DNA of 64,000 nt, taken from contig NZ_JAESVA010000002.1 of the NCBI RefSeq assembly GCF_020621385.1, positions 558,001-622,000 of the forward strand. The letters run 5' to 3'. A program made the translations under genes and the position numbers. Each line of letters opens with the position of its first letter. Position 1 is the stretch's first letter. The notes under the pieces are model-generated. The model was not told the DNA's origin. It made no database searches and worked only from the letters and a program-made list of their open reading frames with translations. The stretch is from Acidisoma cellulosilyticum (GTDB lineage Bacteria; Pseudomonadota; Alphaproteobacteria; Acetobacterales; Acetobacteraceae). This document shows positions 52,835-62,898 of this stretch, piece by piece.

Positions 52835-54709
52835 TTGAGCGGAACCAAGGACGGACAGGAACGAGCGGAAGCGTTCAAGCGCGCGACGGCCGGCACCATT
52901 CGCGCGGTCGCCGGCCAGCCGGAGCTGGAAGTCGCCTTCCAGGCCGGTCCGGCCAGCCTGACCGGTAAGCGGGCGCGCCTGCCCTCACCCACCCGCGGCC
53001 TGCCGCCTGCCGAAATCACCCGCATTCGTGGCGCGGCGGATGCGGTGGCGCTGCGGTTGAAGCATCACGACAGCGCCGTCCATTCCGCACGGTCGCCCGC
53101 CAGCCGCGAGGCGCGGGACGTCTATGACGCGTTGGAACAGGCCCGCGTCGAAATCGTCGGCAGCCGCCATATGGCCGGGGTCGCGGCCAATTTGCACCAG
53201 AAGCTGGTCGAGCAGATCGAGGCCGAGGGCCTGGACCGCATGACGAAGATGGAGCAGCTGCCGCTGTCCTCCGCCTTGTCGCTACTGGCGCGGGAACGGA
53301 TGTCCGGTCAGCCGGTGCCGGCGGGGGCCGAGCGCGTGCTGGCACAATGGCGCGACGCGGTGGGGGCGGACGCCGCCGCCGCTTTGACCGACATGGCGGC
53401 CAATGCCGACGACCAGCAGGCCTTTACCCGCGCGGCCCGCAAGCTGCTGCAAGCCTATGATCTGGCCGACGCCGAGATTGAAGCCGAGCCGGAGGAGCAG
53501 CCCGAGGGCGGCGACGACGCGCCGGAGGAGAATCCGCAGCAGGACGCCTCCTCGGAAGGCGAAAGCCAGTCGCAATCCGAAGCCGAGGCCAGCATGTCGG
53601 CCGATCCGCAGGATATGGACGGCGAGGCCTCGGCCGAGGAAGCGACCGAAGGCGAAGAGGATGAGGCGATGGAGGCCGAGGGCGACGAACGCCCCGGCGG
53701 CCAGCAGCAGACCAAGGATCGCGGTCAGGAAGACAATCAGTACCGCGCCTATGCCAAGAATTTCGACGAAGAGATCGAGGCATCGGAGCTGTGCGATTCC
53801 GAAGAATTGTCCCGGCTCCGTCAGCAGCTGGATCATCAGCTACAGCATCTGCAGGGCGTCGTTTCCAAACTCGCCAACCGGTTGCAGCGCAAACTGCTGG
53901 CCCAGCAGACCCGCGCCTGGGATTTCGATCTGGAAGACGGGCTGCTGGATGTCAGCCGCCTTGCCCGCGTGGTGACGACACCGACCGCCTCCCTGTCCTA
54001 CAAGCGCGAACGCGACACCGATTTCCGCGATACCGTGGTGACGCTGCTGATCGACAATTCCGGCAGCATGCGCGGAAGGCCGATCACGGTCGCGGCAATG
54101 TGCGGCGATATTCTGGCCCGCACGCTGGAACGCTGCGCGGTGAAGGTGGAAGTGCTGGGCTTCACGACGCGCGCCTGGAAGGGCGGGCAAAGCCGCGAGC
54201 GTTGGGTGCAGGACGGCAAGCCCCGCAACCCCGGCCGTCTGAACGATCTGCGCCATATCATCTACAAATCCGCCGACGCGCCCTGGCGGCGCAGCCGCCG
54301 CAATCTCGGCTTGATGCTGCGCGAAGGGCTGCTGAAGGAGAATATCGACGGCGAGGCGCTGAACTGGGCCTACCGTCGCCTGCTGACGCGGCCCGAGCAT
54401 CGCCGCATCCTGATGGTGATCAGCGATGGCGCACCGGTCGATGATTCGACCCTCTCGGTCAATCCCGGTAATTACCTGGAAAAGCATCTGCGCCAGGTGA
54501 TCCATGAAATCGAAAGCCGCAGCGCCGTGGAACTGGTCGCGATCGGCATCGGCCATGACGTGACGCGCTACTATCGCCGCGCCGTCACCATCGTCGACGC
54601 CGAGGAACTGGGCGGGACGATGATGCGTCAGCTGACATCGCTCTTCGATGAGACGGGCGGCGAAAGCTGGGGTCGCGTCTCGGGTGAGCGGACCCCCGCG
54701 ATCGTCTGA
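52835..54709 (+). CDS. cobT: Aerobic cobaltochelatase subunit CobT
   Basis: A 624-residue CobT. An N-terminal helical half precedes a long acidic linker (residues about 205-310, mostly Glu, Asp, Ala and Gln) and a C-terminal VWA domain with the MIDAS motif DNSGSMRG near residue 405. It partners CobS. The start is a TTG at 52835. A REP-like hairpin follows 26 bases after the stop. Confidence 0.96.
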   Translation: MSGTKDGQERAEAFKRATAGTIRAVAGQPELEVAFQAGPASLTGKRARLPSPTRGLPPAEITRIRGAADAVALRLKHHDSAVHSARSPASREARDVYDALEQARVEIVGSRHMAGVAANLHQKLVEQIEAEGLDRMTKMEQLPLSSALSLLARERMSGQPVPAGAERVLAQWRDAVGADAAAALTDMAANADDQQAFTRAARKLLQAYDLADAEIEAEPEEQPEGGDDAPEENPQQDASSEGESQSQSEAEASMSADPQDMDGEASAEEATEGEEDEAMEAEGDERPGGQQQTKDRGQEDNQYRAYAKNFDEEIEASELCDSEELSRLRQQLDHQLQHLQGVVSKLANRLQRKLLAQQTRAWDFDLEDGLLDVSRLARVVTTPTASLSYKRERDTDFRDTVVTLLIDNSGSMRGRPITVAAMCGDILARTLERCAVKVEVLGFTTRAWKGGQSRERWVQDGKPRNPGRLNDLRHIIYKSADAPWRRSRRNLGLMLREGLLKENIDGEALNWAYRRLLTRPEHRRILMVISDGAPVDDSTLSVNPGNYLEKHLRQVIHEIESRSAVELVAIGIGHDVTRYYRRAVTIVDAEELGGTMMRQLTSLFDETGGESWGRVSGERTPAIV

Positions 54710-54734
54710 GAACGAGCAGCGGTCTGGATAGGCC

Positions 54735-54763
54735 GTCGCCCGCGCAGGCGTTGCGCGGACGAC
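54735..54763. repeat. REP-like hairpin after cobT
   Basis: GTCGCCCGCGCA / TGCGCGGACGAC, 12-base arms with one mismatch and loop GGCGT, followed by TTTAT. It is nearly the same as 23041-23069. It lies between convergent cobT and the phasin gene and may end both transcripts. Confidence 0.8.
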
Positions 54764-54778
54764 TTTATCGAATGAAAT

Positions 54779-55204
54779 TTACTTCTTCTCGACCGCTGCC
54801 TTGACCTCGTCCACCGCTTCCAGGAAGCGGCTATGGACCAGGCCAAGCGCTTCGGTGCTGGACTTGCGCAGCAGGTCCTCGACCTCTTTCAGATCCGAGA
54901 CGCTTTTCTCGTAAGCGGTCTTGAGCATTTCGGTCTGAATGACCGCGCGCTCCTGCGGGCTGGCAGTCGTCGCCAGCACGCGGGCCGCCTCGGTCGCGTC
55001 GGCCACTTGGCGGCGGATCACTTCGACCTGCCGCTGCGTGATGGCCTGCGCGCCTTCGAAGATGAGCTTGTTGGCGGCGGTCAGCGCCGCAAGGTTGCGC
55101 TTCTGCGTCTCGACCAGCGCCGTCACGGCCGGAAAGGCCGGCAGCATGTTCAGAGACGTGAAGTATTTGGTGATGTCGGCGGGGAAATTCGGCAGATCGG
55201 ACAT
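54779..55204 (-). CDS. Phasin family protein
   Basis: A 141-residue all-helical phasin: LVETQKRNLAALTAANKLIF, EGAQAITQRQVEVIRRQVAD and the coiled LKEVEDLLRKSSTEAL end. Phasins coat polyhydroxyalkanoate granules. Start ATG 55204 has an excellent AGGAGG upstream. With the PHB-depolymerase-type gene at 34.8 kb it suggests PHA storage. Confidence 0.92.
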   Translation of the reverse strand: MSDLPNFPADITKYFTSLNMLPAFPAVTALVETQKRNLAALTAANKLIFEGAQAITQRQVEVIRRQVADATEAARVLATTASPQERAVIQTEMLKTAYEKSVSDLKEVEDLLRKSSTEALGLVHSRFLEAVDEVKAAVEKK

Positions 55205-55389
55205 CGCTTTACCTCCTGGGGGCAGGCTTTTTGGGCAGACAGGCCGCTTCCGGCCTGGCGGGACGAATTGGCTCGTCTCCGCCCGCATAACGCGCCCTCG
55301 GGCCCTCTCTGGCAAGCGGCGGGCGGACATGACATGCAACCGTCAACACGATCGTGACGGCGCCTGGACAAGCGGCAACAGGGGCCGCG

Positions 55390-56037
55390 TCAGAAGGCCG
55401 GATCGGCGGGCGGCGGCGCCGTGAAGGGCATCTCATCGCTGCCGATGCCGGATGAGGCTTCCTCCTCCTCAGGCGTCTTGTCACCCAGATAGCGCGCCAG
55501 CATGCCGGCCCGGTCCAGCGCCTTATCGGTCGCCGTCATGGTGCTGGAGAGATCCGGACTGTCATCCTGGGTCCAGGCGCGCACGGCATAAAGCCAGACG
55601 CCCAGCAGGCCCTTGACGCGCAGCTTGCCGCGCAAGCCACCGGCCGGAATGCCCGCGCCTTCCAGCAGCCAGCCCATGCTGCGGGTCGACAGCCGCGTCA
55701 GAACAAGGCCGAGCATGGGGTCGAAGCGGGCGGCATCCAGTACCGCCGTAACACCGGCGCGATGCGCCTGCAGCACGTCAAAGCGGCGCATGATGATATC
55801 GAACAGACGATCCTTGACCGGGCCTTCCGTCGTGGCACCCGTCAGCGCCGCCTGATCGGCGATGCTGCCGAAACGGATCAGCACGTGCAACTTGGTGGGG
55901 AAGCGGGCGCGGGCGCGCGGCAGATCGAGAGCGGCCGTGCGCGCGGCCTCGACGATGCTGACGCGGGCCCAGCCGCGCTCGCCCGCCTGGGCGAAAACCG
56001 CGGCCACCAAGGCTGCATCGAATTCACTGTCGGTCAT
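55390..56037 (-). CDS. TetR-fold protein (TetR regulator or COQ9-like)
   Basis: A 215-residue helical protein: an N-terminal helix-turn-helix-like part (GWARVSIVEAARTAALDLPRA shortened) and a C-terminal part with LLGVWLYAVRAWTQDDSPDL and STMTATDKALDRAG. That C-terminal block is shared by TetR regulators and COQ9-type lipid-binding proteins, so either role is possible. ATG 56037. A gene for another ubiquinone factor (ubiK) lies 800 bases away. Confidence 0.7.
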   Translation of the reverse strand: MTDSEFDAALVAAVFAQAGERGWARVSIVEAARTAALDLPRARARFPTKLHVLIRFGSIADQAALTGATTEGPVKDRLFDIIMRRFDVLQAHRAGVTAVLDAARFDPMLGLVLTRLSTRSMGWLLEGAGIPAGGLRGKLRVKGLLGVWLYAVRAWTQDDSPDLSSTMTATDKALDRAGMLARYLGDKTPEEEEASSGIGSDEMPFTAPPPADPAF

Positions 56038-56093
56038 GCTGATCTGCCCTCAATCACGGTCGCTTATCTTGGCATTCCTATTGCGACAAAGAA

Positions 56094-56121
56094 GGGGCAG
56101 AGGCGTTGCCACCCCTGCCCC
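56094..56121 (-). terminator. Probable terminator of the YbjN gene
   Basis: GGGGCAG / CTGCCCC stem with a short inner GG/CC; on the minus strand it is followed by TTCTTTGT. It lies 29 bases past the YbjN stop. Confidence 0.5.
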
Positions 56122-56149
56122 CATTCATCGCAAGCCTAACCTTCGGCTG

Positions 56150-56653
56150 TCAGGCCTCGCCCACGCATTCCAGCATGGCAGCACGCAGCGCCTCCTCCGG
56201 CGGTTTGCCGCCGGCGATCACAAACTGGAAGGCGGGGAAGAAGCGCTCGCATTCGGTGATCGCGATATCGACCATATCCTCCATGCTTTCGAGCGACGCA
56301 CCCGGCGCGCCGCGCAGCAGCACGGCATGACGGAAGACGGGCATGCCGTCATCGGCGTCCATGCCGAAATGGCCGATCCACAGATGCGTATTGGCCAAAG
56401 CGAGCAGCTTGTAGAAATCAGCCCGGCGCTTCTCGGGCACCTTCATGTCGAAGGCGCAAGTGAAGTGCATGGCCGAAATTTCGGAAGACCAGTTGAAATA
56501 AAGACCGTAATCCGACCATTGGCCCGGCGCCTCGGCCGCCATCTCGGCATCGTTGCGGCGTTCGAAAGCCCATTCATTGGTTGATACGATCTGCTCGATC
56601 ACATCGAGCGGATTTTTGACGCTGGCGTGAGCGGCAATGCTGCTTGCAGACAT
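56150..56653 (-). CDS. YbjN domain protein
   Basis: A 167-residue YbjN-like protein: NPLDVIEQIVSTNEWAFERR, HFTCAFDMKVPEKRR, LWIGHFGMDADDGMPVFRHA and AITECERFFPAFQFVI. The fold resembles type III secretion chaperones; YbjN affects motility and stress in enterobacteria, with unclear mechanism. Start ATG 56653 has GAGGAGA upstream. Confidence 0.9.
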   Translation of the reverse strand: MSASSIAAHASVKNPLDVIEQIVSTNEWAFERRNDAEMAAEAPGQWSDYGLYFNWSSEISAMHFTCAFDMKVPEKRRADFYKLLALANTHLWIGHFGMDADDGMPVFRHAVLLRGAPGASLESMEDMVDIAITECERFFPAFQFVIAGGKPPEEALRAAMLECVGEA

Positions 56654-56854
56654 CGAAGGTCTCCTCGGTGCTGGGAGGAAGGCCGGATCGGCGGTGAGAC
56701 GTTGCCGCTGCCGGATGATGGGCTCCCCGATGGATCCCAGTTCCGACGTCGCGAATCGCCGCCTCCGTAAAAACACTAGGGGCTCTACGGCGCAAACCGC
56801 AAGTAAAGCCCGCTCGTGCAAAGGCTTATGGGCTAAACTGCCACAAAACCCTCA

Positions 56855-57247
56855 TCAGGCAATGGGCGAAACCGGGCTGCCGCCATGGGCGTCACCGGAT
56901 GCGTCCGGCGGCGCATCGCTCGGCACGGCCGGCGGCAGGTCCTGCGGGAAGGCCGTGATCGGGTCGACCACAGGGGTTTCCGACGGTGCCGTGCCTTCCA
57001 AAGCCGCCACGCGGGCTTTCAGCGCCGCGATCTCGACCTCGGCCGTTTCCAACGCCAGACGCGTATTGGCGGCCAGGTCCTGCACGGCGGCAAGCTGTTC
57101 GCCGCGGGCGATGTCGAGCTTGTGAATGACAGCCTCAACCCTTGCCGTGAAAACAGCTTCGGCCTCGTCGCGCAGGCCGGTAAAGGCGGAGAAAGCGCCC
57201 TGCGCCACCCCTGCCAGATCATCCATGAAGCGGCCGCGCTCCTTCAT
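56855..57247 (-). CDS. ubiK: Ubiquinone biosynthesis accessory factor UbiK
   Basis: A 130-residue UbiK/BMFP protein: MDDLAGVAQGAFSAFTGLRD, then a coiled coil (VEIAALKARVAALE), followed here by a Pro/Asp-rich tail. UbiK helps the soluble Ubi complex. The start is ATG 57247, with AGGAGGA upstream; ATG 57226 is possible. Divergent from lgt. Confidence 0.88.
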   Translation of the reverse strand: MKERGRFMDDLAGVAQGAFSAFTGLRDEAEAVFTARVEAVIHKLDIARGEQLAAVQDLAANTRLALETAEVEIAALKARVAALEGTAPSETPVVDPITAFPQDLPPAVPSDAPPDASGDAHGGSPVSPIA

Positions 57248-57445
57248 ATTCGTCCTCCTGCCTTCCACCCCAGGGGTGGGTTGCGTATAAGCCGCCGCCA
57301 TGAACCGGAACCTGAGGTCCCAGCCGCTGGCGGCTCAGCCCGTTCCTAACAGACTTGTGTCGCCGAGGGCAGTATACATGGGTCGAGACCGACCGCTGAC
57401 CAAGACCGGCCGCAGCATCCCACAAGCGCGAGGCCTGGCTTCCCT

Positions 57446-58261
57446 ATGAAACCCTTGGTTTTTCCGGACTTTAACCCGATCCTGGTCAAGATCGGGCCTT
57501 TCGCCATCCATTGGTATGCCATCGCCTATATCGCCGGACTGGTGATCGGCTGGCGTCTGGTGCGGCGCTTCGTGACCTGGGCGCCCACCGCCGCCACCCC
57601 GCTTCTGGTCGATGATTTCCTGTCCTGGGCGACGCTCGGCGTCGTGCTGGGAGGGCGCAGCGGCTATGTGCTGTTCTATCAGCCGGGCGCCTTTTTCGCC
57701 CATCCGCTGAGCATCTTCGCGGTCTGGGACGGCGGCATGAGCTTCCATGGCGGCATGCTGGGGGTGGCGGCCGCCATCATCTGGTTTTGCCTCAAGCACC
57801 GCCTCAATGTCCTGGCCTTCGCCGACCGCATCGCGATCGTGGCCCCCATCGGCCTTGGCTTCGGGCGCCTCGCGAATTTCATCAACGGCGAATTATGGGG
57901 CCGTCCGGCGCCGGCCGGCTGGCCGGGCGCGATGATCTTTCCGCGTGTCGACCAGATCCCGCGCTTTCCGAGCGAGTTGTACGAAGCCTTCTTGGAAGGG
58001 CTGTGCCTCTTCGTCTTCATGCTGCTGATGGCACAATCGGAGACGAGGCGCCGCCATGCCGGCGCGCTGACGGGTTTCTTCCTGGTCGGTTATGCCGTTG
58101 CCCGCAGCATCGGCGAATGCTTCCGCGAGCCGGACGCCTTCCTGGGCTTCCTGTTCCAGGGGCTGACCATGGGCCAGCTGCTCTGCGTGCCGATGCTGCT
58201 GGCCGGCATCGCGCTGCTGATCTACGCCTATAAAAGCCGGCCGATCCCGGTGACCGCTTGA
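57446..58261 (+). CDS. lgt: Prolipoprotein diacylglyceryl transferase
   Basis: A 271-residue, seven-helix enzyme: HWYAIAYIAGLVIGWRL, LGGRSGYVLFYQ, MSFHGGMLG and the GRLANFINGELWGR signature. It moves diacylglyceryl from phosphatidylglycerol to the lipobox Cys of pre-lipoproteins. It heads a run of four overlapping genes, of which the fourth is a lipoprotein. Confidence 0.97.
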   Translation: MKPLVFPDFNPILVKIGPFAIHWYAIAYIAGLVIGWRLVRRFVTWAPTAATPLLVDDFLSWATLGVVLGGRSGYVLFYQPGAFFAHPLSIFAVWDGGMSFHGGMLGVAAAIIWFCLKHRLNVLAFADRIAIVAPIGLGFGRLANFINGELWGRPAPAGWPGAMIFPRVDQIPRFPSELYEAFLEGLCLFVFMLLMAQSETRRRHAGALTGFFLVGYAVARSIGECFREPDAFLGFLFQGLTMGQLLCVPMLLAGIALLIYAYKSRPIPVTA

Positions 58262-59253
58262 CGGAGGAAACGCCGGAGCGGCTCGATCGGTTCATGGGTC
58301 GCGCCAATGCGGCCTATTATGCGAACCACGATCCCTTCGGCGATTTCACGACCGCGCCTGAAATCAGTCAGATCTTCGGCGAGCTGATCGGCGCCTGGGC
58401 CGCTGTGGTCTGGGGGCTTATGGGCAGCCCGGCGGCGGTGATCCTGGCTGAAGCCGGACCCGGTCGCGGCACGCTGATGGCCGACGCGCGGCGGCTGACA
58501 GCGCGCGTGGCGCCCGATTTCCATACCGCTTGCCAGGTCCATTTCATCGAAACCTCCCCCCGCCTGCGCGCCGAACAGGCCAAACGCGTGCCGGACGCCG
58601 CTTGGCATGACGATCTCAGCAGCCTGCCCGACGGGCCGCTGATCCTGGTCGGGAACGAGTTTCTGGACGCGCTGCCCATCCGCCAGTTTCGGATCAGCGA
58701 CGGCCAGTGGTTTGAGCGCCATGTGCGCGGCACGGCATTCCTGGACATCGCCTGCCCATCGCCACCCGCTCTGCCGGCGGATGAGGCGGATGAGCAGGGC
58801 ATTCTGGAACAGAACGAGCCGGCGGAACGCTTTGTCGCGGCGCTGGGCCATCGCATCGCGTCGCAAGGCGGCGTCGCGCTGCTGATCGACTACGGCTCGG
58901 CCCAAAATCCCGGCGACAGCCTGCAAGCGATTCGGGGAAAGCGCATGGCGCCACCCCTGGAACAGGCGGGCGAAGCCGATCTGACCGCGCTGGTCGATTT
59001 CGGTGCGGTCGCCCGGGCGGCCCGGCGCGGCGGTGCCGACGTGCAAGGCCCGGTCACGCAGGGTGCCTTCCTGACCGCACTCGGCCTGGTGCCTCGCGCC
59101 ATCAAACTTGCCGCCGGTCGGCCGGAGACGGAAGCCGCCGGCATCATGGCGGCCGCACGACGGCTTGCCGAACCGACCGCTATGGGCCGATTGTTCAAGG
59201 CCATTGCCGTCACGGCGCCCGGCTTCCCGCCTCTGCCAGGATTTTCCGCATGA
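58258..59253 (+). CDS. MidA/NDUFAF7-family SAM methyltransferase
   Basis: A 331-residue DUF185 protein: DPFGDFTTAPEISQIFGELI, SAM motif LAEAGPGRGTLMAD, VGNEFLDALPIRQF and the LLIDYG segment. NDUFAF7 methylates an Arg of a complex I subunit. The start is a TTG that overlaps the lgt stop by four bases. Confidence 0.92.
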   Translation: MTEETPERLDRFMGRANAAYYANHDPFGDFTTAPEISQIFGELIGAWAAVVWGLMGSPAAVILAEAGPGRGTLMADARRLTARVAPDFHTACQVHFIETSPRLRAEQAKRVPDAAWHDDLSSLPDGPLILVGNEFLDALPIRQFRISDGQWFERHVRGTAFLDIACPSPPALPADEADEQGILEQNEPAERFVAALGHRIASQGGVALLIDYGSAQNPGDSLQAIRGKRMAPPLEQAGEADLTALVDFGAVARAARRGGADVQGPVTQGAFLTALGLVPRAIKLAAGRPETEAAGIMAAARRLAEPTAMGRLFKAIAVTAPGFPPLPGFSA

Positions 59254-60014
59254 CCTTGCCTGTCGTGACCGCCCCGTCCCTGCCCGTTCCACACGGTTTC
59301 TTCACGCGGGCGGGCGGGGTTTCCACCGGTCCCTATGCCAGCCTGAACTGTAGCTTGTCCGGCGGCGACGACCGGGCGGCGGTGCTGGAGAACAGAGCCC
59401 GCGTCGCCCTTACCCTGGGCGCCAGGCCCGAAAATCTCGTCGGCCTGACGCAGGTTCACGGCATCGACGTCGCAACCGTCACGACCCCCTGGGCACCGGG
59501 TGACGGCCCGCGCGCGGACGCCATGGTGACGAAGACGCCCGGCATCGCCCTTGGCATCGTCACCGCCGATTGCGGGCCGATCCTGTTCGCCGATGCTGAG
59601 GCCGGCATCGTCGGCGCCGCCCATGCCGGCTGGCGCGGTGCGGTTGCCGGCATTCTGGAGGCGACGATCGATGCGATGCTGGCGCTCGGTGCTGAGCGGT
59701 CGCGGATTGCGGCCGTCGTCGGCCCCTGTATCCGCCAGCCGTCCTACGAAGTGGCGGCGGATCTGAGAGACGCAGTGCTCGCGCATCATGCCGCCGATGC
59801 CCGGTTCTTCACGCCTGGACGGCCCGAAAGGTGGATGTTTGACCTTAGTGGCTATTGTGCTGCACGCCTGACCCAGGCAGGGGTTGGGCATGTCTCGATC
59901 ACCCCAGGCGACACCGCCGCTGAGGCGGATCTGTTCTTCAGCCACCGACGCCGCACGCTATCCGGCGGCGGTTCGATCGGGCATCAGATTTCGGGAATTC
60001 TATGCGACGCCTGA
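59250..60014 (+). CDS. pgeF: Peptidoglycan editing factor PgeF (YfiH, laccase-domain)
   Basis: A 254-residue Cu/Zn-type oxidoreductase fold: PHGFFTRAGGVSTGPYASLN, TQVHGIDVA, IVTADCGPILFAD, GAAHAGWRGAV and VGPCIRQPSYEV carry the conserved Cys and His. In E. coli it removes wrongly loaded L-Ser UDP-MurNAc. ATG overlaps the midA stop (ATGA). Confidence 0.94.
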   Translation: MTLPVVTAPSLPVPHGFFTRAGGVSTGPYASLNCSLSGGDDRAAVLENRARVALTLGARPENLVGLTQVHGIDVATVTTPWAPGDGPRADAMVTKTPGIALGIVTADCGPILFADAEAGIVGAAHAGWRGAVAGILEATIDAMLALGAERSRIAAVVGPCIRQPSYEVAADLRDAVLAHHAADARFFTPGRPERWMFDLSGYCAARLTQAGVGHVSITPGDTAAEADLFFSHRRRTLSGGGSIGHQISGILCDA

Positions 60015-60991
60015 CTTTGTCCTTCCGTTACGGGGTAATGGCCCTGCCGCTGGCGCTCGCTGCCTGCGGCGATTTTCCACAGCCGATGATGGGCCATCCC
60101 GGCCGGATGGGCGCGATACTCGCCCATCCGCCGCCGCAACGCCTGGTGATCCCGGTGCCGATGCGCGCGCTGCTGGACGACAAATCCGCGGCCGCCTTCG
60201 CCGGCGATATGGCCGATGCCCTGGCCGCCCAGACCGTGCCCGCGATGGCGCAGAAGCCGCAGCGCGGCGACTGGGTGCTTGGCATCTCCGCGACCATGGC
60301 GGGTAATCAGGTGACACCGACCTATACCGTCTTCGATCCGCGCGGCCATGTTCAAGGCCGTGAATCCGGCCAGCCCGTGCCAAGCCAGGCATGGGCCGAT
60401 GGCGACCAGCCGACCCTGACGGCGGAGGCCAATGACGCCGGCCCGAAGATCGCCAATCTGCTGTCGAATATCGATGCGGCGCTGAAGGAAAACGATCCGA
60501 ACAGCCTCTACAACCGTCCGCCGCAGCTGGATTTCAGCAAGGTCACCGGCGCACCGGGCGACGGCGATACCGCCCTGGCAAGGGAAATGACCAAGGATAT
60601 CGGCGCGCTCGGCGTCATCGTCGTCGACCAGAAACGCGATGCCGATTATCTCATGCGCGGCCAAGTGAAGACCGTCACCGTAGACGCCAAAACCCAGCGT
60701 ATCGAAATCTACTGGATCATCGATACGTCGGACGGCAAGGAAATCGGCCGCGTCGCGCAGCTGCATGACATTCCGAAAGGCTCGCTCGACAGTTTCTGGG
60801 GCGATGTCGCGGTCGTCGCGGCACAGCAGGCGGCCGGCGGGGTCAAGGAAGTGCTCGACAATAATATCGGCAAGCGCGCCTACGCCAAGAAAGCGTCGCC
60901 CGCACCGGCTGCCGGAAAGCCCGCCGCAGGCGGCGCTGCCGGCAAGATCGATCTATCGGTTCCGCCGTCAGACACCGCCAATCCGTCATGA
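60002..60991 (+). CDS. Putative lipoprotein of unknown function
   Basis: A 329-residue protein with a lipobox signal (RYGVMALPLALAACGD; Cys22). Its mature part has no known motif apart from a repeated alpha/beta feel (DYLMRGQVKTVTVDAKTQRI; YWIIDTSDGKEIGRVAQLHD), and it ends in an Ala/Pro-rich tail. The start overlaps pgeF by 13 bases. As the last gene of the lgt run it is itself an Lgt substrate. Confidence 0.82.
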   Translation: MRRLTLSFRYGVMALPLALAACGDFPQPMMGHPGRMGAILAHPPPQRLVIPVPMRALLDDKSAAAFAGDMADALAAQTVPAMAQKPQRGDWVLGISATMAGNQVTPTYTVFDPRGHVQGRESGQPVPSQAWADGDQPTLTAEANDAGPKIANLLSNIDAALKENDPNSLYNRPPQLDFSKVTGAPGDGDTALAREMTKDIGALGVIVVDQKRDADYLMRGQVKTVTVDAKTQRIEIYWIIDTSDGKEIGRVAQLHDIPKGSLDSFWGDVAVVAAQQAAGGVKEVLDNNIGKRAYAKKASPAPAAGKPAAGGAAGKIDLSVPPSDTANPS

Positions 60992-61115
60992 AGACGACGC
61001 TTGACACAGGCGCGCGGGACTGTGGACTGCCCGTATCTGCGTGGACACATCGCACCCGCGTTGCTAGAAGCCGGCCGCAAGAAGCCAATCCGGCGATGCT
61101 GACGGAACCTGCCGC

Positions 61116-62048
61116 ATGAAAATCGTTGCCTGCAACAGCAACCGTCCTCTGGCGGAAGCAGTCGCCGCCGCGCTGAACCTTCCGCTCACCAAGGCTTCGG
61201 TCCGACGCTTCGCGGATATGGAGATTTTCGTCGAAATCCATGAGAATGTCCGCGGTGAGGACGTGTTTGTGGTGCAGTCGACCGCCTATCCGGCGAATGA
61301 TCACCTCATGGAACTGCTCATCACTTTGGATGCGCTGCGCCGCGCCTCCGCCAAGCGCATCACCGCCGTCATCCCCTATTTCGGCTATGCGCGGCAGGAC
61401 CGGAAATCGGGCTCGCGCACGCCGATCAGCGCCAAGCTGGTGGCCAATCTCATCACCGAGGCTGGCGCCAACCGTGTGCTGACGATGGATCTGCACGCGG
61501 CCCAGATTCAGGGCTTCTTCGATATCCCGGTCGATAACCTTTATGCCGCGCCGCTCTATGCCCGCGATATTCAGGAGCGTTATGCCGGCCGCAACCTGAT
61601 GATCGTCTCGCCCGATGTCGGCGGCGTGGTCCGCGCCCGCGCGCTGGCCAAGCGCCTGGACGTCGATCTGGCCATCATCGACAAGCGGCGTGAGCAGGCG
61701 GGCGTCTCGGAAGTCATGAACGTGATCGGCGACGTCGAAGGGCGGGACTGTATCCTGGTCGATGATATCGTCGATTCCGGCGGGACGCTGTGCAATGCAG
61801 CGGCGGCCCTGATCAAGGAAGGCGCCCGGTCGGCGAGCGTCTATACGACCCATGGCGTGCTGTCGGGTGGGGCCGTTGCGCGCATCGCCTCCTCCCCCAT
61901 CGAGATGATGACGATCACGGACAGCATCATCGCCACCGAAGCCGTGCGGCTGGCGAGCAATGTCCGCCAGGTCACCATCGCACCGCTATTGGCCGAAGCC
62001 ATGCGCCGTATTTCGGACGAAAGCTCCGTCAGCTCGCTCTTCGATTAA
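61116..62048 (+). CDS. prs: Ribose-phosphate pyrophosphokinase
   Basis: A 310-residue PRPP synthetase: [59 protein letters not shown] and the PRPP loop [15 protein letters not shown] near residue 210. It makes PRPP for nucleotides, His and Trp. Start ATG 61116. Confidence 0.97.
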   Translation: MKIVACNSNRPLAEAVAAALNLPLTKASVRRFADMEIFVEIHENVRGEDVFVVQSTAYPANDHLMELLITLDALRRASAKRITAVIPYFGYARQDRKSGSRTPISAKLVANLITEAGANRVLTMDLHAAQIQGFFDIPVDNLYAAPLYARDIQERYAGRNLMIVSPDVGGVVRARALAKRLDVDLAIIDKRREQAGVSEVMNVIGDVEGRDCILVDDIVDSGGTLCNAAAALIKEGARSASVYTTHGVLSGGAVARIASSPIEMMTITDSIIATEAVRLASNVRQVTIAPLLAEAMRRISDESSVSSLFD

Positions 62049-62059
62049 GGATCATCCCC

Positions 62060-62632
62060 ATGACGCAGCTGACGCCAGTCGCCTTCTGGTTCCTTCGCCA
62101 TGGCGAAACGGACTGGAATGCCCAGAACCTGAGCCAGGGCGATATCGATATTCCCTTGAATGCGACCGGGCGGGCGCAGGCCTTGCGCGCCGCCGAGCTG
62201 ATGCAGGGCCATGCGATCGCGACCATCGTCGCCTCCACCTTGTCCCGCGCGAAGGATACGGCAGAGGCCGTTTCCGCCGTCACCGGGATTGCGGTCCAGA
62301 CCGATGACGGGCTGCGGGAAGTGAAGTTCGGCGAGCAGGAAGGCCAGCCGATGGGCGATTGGTACGATGACTGGATCGCCGGCACCTATACGCCGGACCG
62401 GGCCGAGACCTTCGCAGGCCTGCGGGAACGCGTGACGCTCGCTATCAACCGCGCGCTGGAAAAGCCGGCACCGGTTCTGGTCGTCGCCCATGGCGCCTTG
62501 TTCCGCGCCGTGCGCGCAGCGATGGGGCTGGAACCCAATGTGCGCACGCCGAACGCCATGCCGATCTTCTGCGAGCCGCCCAAGGCCGAAGGTGAACCCT
62601 GGACGCTGACGCCGGTCGAGACAGGGGTTTAA
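62060..62632 (+). CDS. Histidine phosphatase family protein
   Basis: A 190-residue phosphoglycerate-mutase-like protein: phospho-His motif WFLRHGETDWN, acid-base region FGEQEGQPMGDW and second His in VVAHGALFRAV. Its substrate is not evident; the short length speaks for a phosphatase rather than a mutase. ATG 62060 follows the prs stop by 11 bases. Confidence 0.88.
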   Translation: MTQLTPVAFWFLRHGETDWNAQNLSQGDIDIPLNATGRAQALRAAELMQGHAIATIVASTLSRAKDTAEAVSAVTGIAVQTDDGLREVKFGEQEGQPMGDWYDDWIAGTYTPDRAETFAGLRERVTLAINRALEKPAPVLVVAHGALFRAVRAAMGLEPNVRTPNAMPIFCEPPKAEGEPWTLTPVETGV

Positions 62633-62682
62633 ATCTTCTCCGACAGGCCGATCGCGCTCTATGCTAGACTGCGTTAATTGCC

Positions 62683-62898
62683 ATGGCGGTGAACGACATG
62701 CGGTCTACCGTTTCTATAGACGATCTCCTGTATGAGAAGGCCAGCAAGGTCAGCGGCATTGAGGAGCAATCGGCGGTCATCAACGAGGCCCTGAAAGCTT
62801 TGATCGAGCGCGAAAGCGCTCGGCGCCTGGTTCAGCTTGGCGGAACCGAGCCCGGCTTGCTGCCGCCCGACCGGCGGCGACCTGTTTCTGCTTCTTGA
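62683..62898 (+). CDS. VapB-like antitoxin
   Basis: A 71-residue protein: MRSTVSIDDLLYEKASKVSG then INEALKALIERESARRLVQLGG, typical of RHH-type (DUF2191) VapB antitoxins. Start 62683 or 62698. Its TGA overlaps the toxin start by four bases. Confidence 0.87.
   Translation: MAVNDMRSTVSIDDLLYEKASKVSGIEEQSAVINEALKALIERESARRLVQLGGTEPGLLPPDRRRPVSAS

Noticed and set aside
61001-61038. TTGACA as a prs promoter
   Set aside because: A perfect -35 box, but no acceptable -10 at 16-18 bases; not called.
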